Source: Streptomyces sp. NBC_00094
GTDB lineage: Bacteria > Actinomycetota > Actinomycetes > Streptomycetales > Streptomycetaceae
Length of the DNA: 64,000 nucleotides
Direction of reading: 5' to 3'
NCBI RefSeq assembly: GCF_026343125.1
Contig: NZ_JAPEMB010000001.1
Location: 6,887,501-6,951,500 of the forward strand
The number at the start of each line of letters is the position of its first letter. Within the stretch, counting starts at the first letter, position 1. The position numbers and the translations under genes are program-made. Of this stretch, positions 60,660 through 64,000 are shown in pieces. The notes below the pieces were generated by a model that was not told where the DNA came from, did no database searches, and worked only from the letters and a program-made list of their open reading frames with translations.

Positions 60660-62408
60660 CTACTGTGCGGCGGTGCCGGCGGCGAGGGCGGTCCGGTCGA
60701 TCGCGGAGAGGGTCCCCTCCAGGTACGCCGCCCGGGTGGCCTTGCGCTGGATCTTCCCGCTGGAGGTCTTGGCGATGGTGCCCCGGCCGATCAGTACGAC
60801 GTCCCGCAGGGAGAGGCCGTGGGCCTCACCGACGGCGCCGCGGATCGCGGCCTCGATCTCGTCGGACCGGTGCGCCGCCTCCTGTGCCACCTCGGCGACG
60901 ACGACCGGCTGTTCGCCGGCCGTGTCGTCGTCGACCGAGAACGCCGCGATGCACCCCGGCCGCACCCCGGGATCGGCCATCTCGACCGTCAGTTCGAGAT
61001 CCTGCGGGTAGTGGTTGCGTCCGCCGATGACCAGCAGGTCCTTGAGCCGGCCGGTGACGAACACCTCGCCGTCCCGCATGAACCCCAGGTCTCCGGTCCG
61101 CAGGAAGCCGCCCCTGCCGTCCGTCAAGGACGCCCGGAACACCTCCCGGGTGGCCCGTACGTTGCGCCAGTAGCCGTGGGTGACGCTCTCCCCGGCGACC
61201 CAGATCTCTCCGACCTCGCCCTCGGGGCACTCCGCGTGCCGCTCGGGGTCGGCGATCACCACCGTGATGCCGATTCCCGGACGGCCGGAACTCACCAGTT
61301 CCCGGTCCTTCACCGTCCCTGACATCGACCCGACCTCGGACCGGTCCACCAGCGTCGGCGCCCGGTCCACCGAGCTGCCCGTCACCATCAGCGTCGCCTC
61401 GGCGAGCCCGTAACAGGGGAAGTGCGACTCCCGCCGGAACCCGGCCGCGGCGAACGCGTCGGCGAACCGCCGCATCGTGGTGGCCCGCACCGGCTCGGCC
61501 CCGTTGAGCGCCACCCGCCACCGGCTCAGGTCGAGGCGGTCCAGCAGCTCGGGCGTAGCCCGGCGCAGGCACAGCTCGTAGGCGAAGTTGGGACCCCCGC
61601 TGGTGTGCGGACGGTAGTGCGAGATCGCGTCCAGCCAGCGCTCGGGCTGCTGCAGGAAGTGCAGCGGGGAGAAGAGCGTGGAAGTGCCGCCCACGTAGAG
61701 GTTGTTGAGTACGGGGGTGATGAGCCCCAGGTCGTGGTAGAGCGGGAGCCAGCTGACGTACAGCTCCCCGTCCCACCGCTCCAGCACCTCGGGGGTGTGC
61801 CCCATCCGCTCGGTCAGGGCCAGCTGGTTGTGCATCAGGTTGCCGTGGGTCACCATCACCCCGCGCGGCGCGGAGGTGGACCCGGACGTGTACTGGAGGA
61901 ACGCCACGGAATCCGGTGCGAGTTCGGGCTCGCGCCAGGAGTCGCCCGCCGTGTCGGGGATCTCCTCCGTGGCCACGCACGTCATGGAGGACAACTCGGG
62001 GAAGTGCTGCCCCGACACGGATTCCAGGCCCGCGAGGACCTGGCGGGTGGCCAGGATGACCTTGACGTCCGCGTCGGCGATCATCCTCCTCATCCGCGAC
62101 AGGGTCCGGAGGTTCTGCACCCGGCCCTGTGGCGGCACGCTGGGCACCGCGATGACCCCGGCCGAGAGGCAGCCCATGAACCCGGACACGAACTCCACGC
62201 CGGGCGGGTAGAGCAGCATGGCCCGGGATCCGGAGAGCCCCCGCTCCTGCAGGTGGGCGCCGATGGCCCGGGCGCGCCGGCCCAGCCGGGCGTACGTCAG
62301 CTCCTCGACGTCCCCGTCGCGCTCGCCCGTGGTCATGAACCGGTAGGCGGTCGTGTCGGGCCGCGCCGAGGCGTGGGAGGACAGTACGTCGACCAATGAT
62401 CGAGCCAT
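60660..62408 (-). CDS. Fatty acyl-AMP ligase (FAAL)
   Basis: A 582-residue adenylating enzyme. The P-loop is FLQYTSGSTSAPRG (170-183), the core motif PLYHDLGLI is the FAAL form, GLAEATLMV follows, and TGDLGFMRDGEVFVTGRLKDLLVIGGRNHYPQDLE leads to the C-terminal catalytic Lys in AKTSSGKIQRK. FAALs make acyl-adenylates and pass the acyl chain to an ACP instead of CoA. The acceptor is most likely ACP1 at the N-terminus of the next gene's PKS. ATG 62408 has GGTGGGC upstream; it follows the desaturase by 53 bases. The chain length cannot be read from sequence. Confidence 0.92.
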   Translation of the reverse strand: MARSLVDVLSSHASARPDTTAYRFMTTGERDGDVEELTYARLGRRARAIGAHLQERGLSGSRAMLLYPPGVEFVSGFMGCLSAGVIAVPSVPPQGRVQNLRTLSRMRRMIADADVKVILATRQVLAGLESVSGQHFPELSSMTCVATEEIPDTAGDSWREPELAPDSVAFLQYTSGSTSAPRGVMVTHGNLMHNQLALTERMGHTPEVLERWDGELYVSWLPLYHDLGLITPVLNNLYVGGTSTLFSPLHFLQQPERWLDAISHYRPHTSGGPNFAYELCLRRATPELLDRLDLSRWRVALNGAEPVRATTMRRFADAFAAAGFRRESHFPCYGLAEATLMVTGSSVDRAPTLVDRSEVGSMSGTVKDRELVSSGRPGIGITVVIADPERHAECPEGEVGEIWVAGESVTHGYWRNVRATREVFRASLTDGRGGFLRTGDLGFMRDGEVFVTGRLKDLLVIGGRNHYPQDLELTVEMADPGVRPGCIAAFSVDDDTAGEQPVVVAEVAQEAAHRSDEIEAAIRGAVGEAHGLSLRDVVLIGRGTIAKTSSGKIQRKATRAAYLEGTLSAIDRTALAAGTAAQ

Positions 62409-62461
62409 GCGTCGGTGCCCACCGATCTGAAGAAGTGAACGAGTACGTGACGGAAGCCTGT

Positions 62462-63475
62462 TCAGGCGGCCGAGGTCCTGGCCGGGGCGTCGGCCCGGGC
62501 CGTGGCCGCGATCGCGGCCGCCCGCTTGGCGCGAGACGCCCGGATACCCTCGCGCCGGTCCGTGAAGGACGTCGCCTGGGTATCCAACTGCCCTACGAAA
62601 GATGCGAGTTCGGTACGAGCCTGCTCGCCGGCGGGGCCGAAACCCTCCCGCTCGAAGACGCGCAGCTTGCGCAGGATCGGCATGACCACGCTGTCGTGGT
62701 GCAGCCGCAGGTCGTAGATGCCCGCGATGGCGATCTCCGCGGACTTGCGCCCGAAGTCCCTGATGGTCGAGCCGGGCATCTCGAAGCCGGTCACGACGTC
62801 GCGGACGGCTTCCATCGTCGTGTCCGGAGCCAGCTCGAACGCGGCCTCGACCAGGTTCCGGTAGAAGACCATGTGGAGGTTCTCGTCCGCCGCGATGCGC
62901 GCGAGCAGCGCGTCGCACACCGGATCGGCGCTGGCGTGGCCGGTGTTGCGGTGCGAGATGCGGGTGGCGAGCTCCTGGAAGGCCGCGTACGCGATCGCGT
63001 GCAGCGCGCTGAACCCGTCCGGGCGCTCGTACCCCGTCGACATGTGGACCATCCGGGCGCGCTCCAGGGCCCGGGGGTCCACGGCCCGCGTGACCAGCAG
63101 GTAGTCGCGCAGGGCGATGCCGTGCCTGGCCTCCTCTGCCGTCCAGCGATTGACCCAGTTGCCCCAGGCCCCGTCCTTGCCGAACTGCGCGACCGCGAAG
63201 TGGTAGCCGGGAAGGTTGTCCTCGGTCAGCAGGTTCACCACGAGCGAGGTGCGCGCCACGTCCGGCAGGGTCGCCTCGTCGGGCGTCCATGCCGTACCGC
63301 CGAGCGGTCCCTCGAAGTCCCGGCCTTCACCCCAGGGGATGTACTCGTGCGGGAACCACTCCTTGGTGACCTCCAGATGACGGTGGAGGTTGTCCTCCAC
63401 CACCGGCTGGAGCTCGGCGAGCAGGGAGAATTCCGCACGTACGGCAGAACGGTCGGAACGGTCGATCGGTGCCAT
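62462..63475 (-). CDS. Acyl-ACP desaturase (ferritin-like diiron)
   Basis: A 337-residue soluble enzyme. Diiron ligands are supplied by RWTAEEARHGIALRDYL (Glu115, His118) and AADENLHMVFYRNL (Glu, His), with Glu in NLLTEDNLPGYH, the pattern of plant-type stearoyl-ACP and mycobacterial DesA desaturases. It introduces a cis double bond into an ACP-bound acyl chain. Lying directly before the FAAL gene, it may tailor the starter acyl chain or supply unsaturated fatty acid to the FAAL. ATG 63475 follows GAAGAGTGGC. The first gene of the operon after the hairpin at 63571. Confidence 0.9.
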   Translation of the reverse strand: MAPIDRSDRSAVRAEFSLLAELQPVVEDNLHRHLEVTKEWFPHEYIPWGEGRDFEGPLGGTAWTPDEATLPDVARTSLVVNLLTEDNLPGYHFAVAQFGKDGAWGNWVNRWTAEEARHGIALRDYLLVTRAVDPRALERARMVHMSTGYERPDGFSALHAIAYAAFQELATRISHRNTGHASADPVCDALLARIAADENLHMVFYRNLVEAAFELAPDTTMEAVRDVVTGFEMPGSTIRDFGRKSAEIAIAGIYDLRLHHDSVVMPILRKLRVFEREGFGPAGEQARTELASFVGQLDTQATSFTDRREGIRASRAKRAAAIAATARADAPARTSAA

Positions 63476-63570
63476 GTCATGCCACTCTTCGCGTCGAGGT
63501 GGATCGTCGGGACGGGTGCCCTGCCGGGCGGGGAGGACCCTGCCGTGCGGGGAGGGCCCGGCCGGGTGGA

Positions 63571-63594
63571 CCGTGCCGGGTCGACCCGGCACGG
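63571..63594. terminator. Hairpin between MFS and desaturase genes
   Basis: CCGTGCCGGG and CCCGGCACGG form a perfect 10-bp stem around TCGA, 23 bases after the MFS stop. There is no T-run. It suggests that the biosynthetic operon starts from its own promoter in the 63476-63570 stretch. Confidence 0.65.
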
Positions 63595-63616
63595 CAGGGC
63601 CTTGGGGGGCGGTAGG

Positions 63617-64000
63617 TCAGGCCGCCCGGACGCGGGCGCGGATCGCCGGGGCCGCCGCCGCGGCCGCGACCGAGCCGATCGCGCACGCCAGGAACACCTG
63701 CAGGTAGCCCTGGTCGTCGACGATGCTGTGACGTCCGAGGATCGCCGCCAGGACCGCGATGCCGAGGGCGCCGCCGATCTGGCGCATCGTCATCAGCAGG
63801 CCGGTGCCGGAGGCGAACCGCTGCGGTTCGAGCGCCATGGTGGCCGCGTTGGAGATGCCGGTGAGGGCCGCCCCGATGCCCACTCCGGCCACGATCCCGA
63901 TGGGCAGCCAGACCGCGAGGTACTGGGGTTCGCTGTCGAGCAGCAGGTACATCGCGGCGCAGGACGCCCCGAAGAGCAAGGAGCCGATGAACACTCCGGC
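63617..64000 (-). CDS. MFS transporter, C-terminal part (DHA2/EmrB-like)
   Basis: The frame is open to the window edge; 127 residues of the C-terminus are present. They include four hydrophobic segments and RFASGTGLLMTMRQIGGALGIAVLAAILG, the characteristic late motif of 14-helix DHA2 exporters (GxGxxxxxRQxGGxxGxAV). It lies upstream of, and in line with, the lipid-polyketide genes, so it is a likely exporter of the product or a resistance pump. Confidence 0.85.
   Translation of the reverse strand, partial: AGVFIGSLLFGASCAAMYLLLDSEPQYLAVWLPIGIVAGVGIGAALTGISNAATMALEPQRFASGTGLLMTMRQIGGALGIAVLAAILGRHSIVDDQGYLQVFLACAIGSVAAAAAAPAIRARVRAA

Overview
The window is very GC-rich, with GTG/TTG starts, four-base stop/start overlaps, abundant large regulators with N-terminal ATPases, a TetR regulator, secreted hydrolases and a modular polyketide synthase. 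This points to a filamentous actinomycete, most likely Streptomyces or a close relative. All calls come from reading the sequence and recalling families; no database search was run.

Region 1 (1-34 kb) is an island of predicted conflict or self/non-self machinery mixed with housekeeping genes. It opens with the end of a flavin monooxygenase, a trypsin-co-occurring (Trypco1-like) protein and a CLC-type chloride transporter. Next is a plus-strand RiPP-type operon: an FxsA-like precursor, an FxsB-like radical SAM/SPASM maturase and an HExxH peptide-modifying enzyme. Facing it across a bidirectional terminator is a minus-strand operon of four genes with ATGA overlaps: trypsin-like protease, VMAP-C protein, MoxR AAA+ ATPase and a 1,560-aa vWA/NB-ARC/TPR protein (FxsT-type). 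Then come a secreted protein, a secreted serine hydrolase, a maltokinase-cap-like protein, and a second conflict operon. That operon holds a 1,832-aa protein fusing two P-loop NTPases, repeats and a trypsin domain, followed by a free V8-like protease. After it lie a non-specific endonuclease, divergent from a type I metacaspase, then a LAL regulator, a subtilisin with P-domain and a GNAT protein.

Region 2 (33.6-42.4 kb) is ordinary in gene content but has clear regulatory DNA. An SPFH/NAD-kinase-like operon has its promoter embedded in two identical palindromes. A TetR gene and a divergent PAP2/EamA operon share an overlapping double operator with symmetric promoters. DUF488, DUF309 and a LAL-type ATPase lacking the HTH follow.

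Region 3 (42.47-46.2 kb) is a tRNA-Pro(GGG)-adjacent scar. It holds a zinc-ribbon protein, a two-domain nuclease-like protein, a small hypothetical, a broken amidohydrolase and protein fragments, bracketed by two look-alike terminators.

Region 4 (46.2-64 kb) is a minus-strand biosynthetic operon running to the window edge: MFS exporter, acyl-ACP desaturase, fatty acyl-AMP ligase, a 3,006-aa megasynthase (ACP-KS-AT-DH-KR-ACP-condensation-FkbH), a carrier-thioester reductase protein with an extra C-terminal domain, a Cys-nucleophile alpha/beta hydrolase and a cytochrome P450. I infer that a (desaturated) fatty acid is loaded, extended once, perhaps esterified to an FkbH-derived glyceryl unit, and released reductively. 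The fused condensation-FkbH end of the PKS, and the joining of an Fxs RiPP operon to a trypsin/VMAP/MoxR/vWA system, are the two best candidates for undescribed biology.
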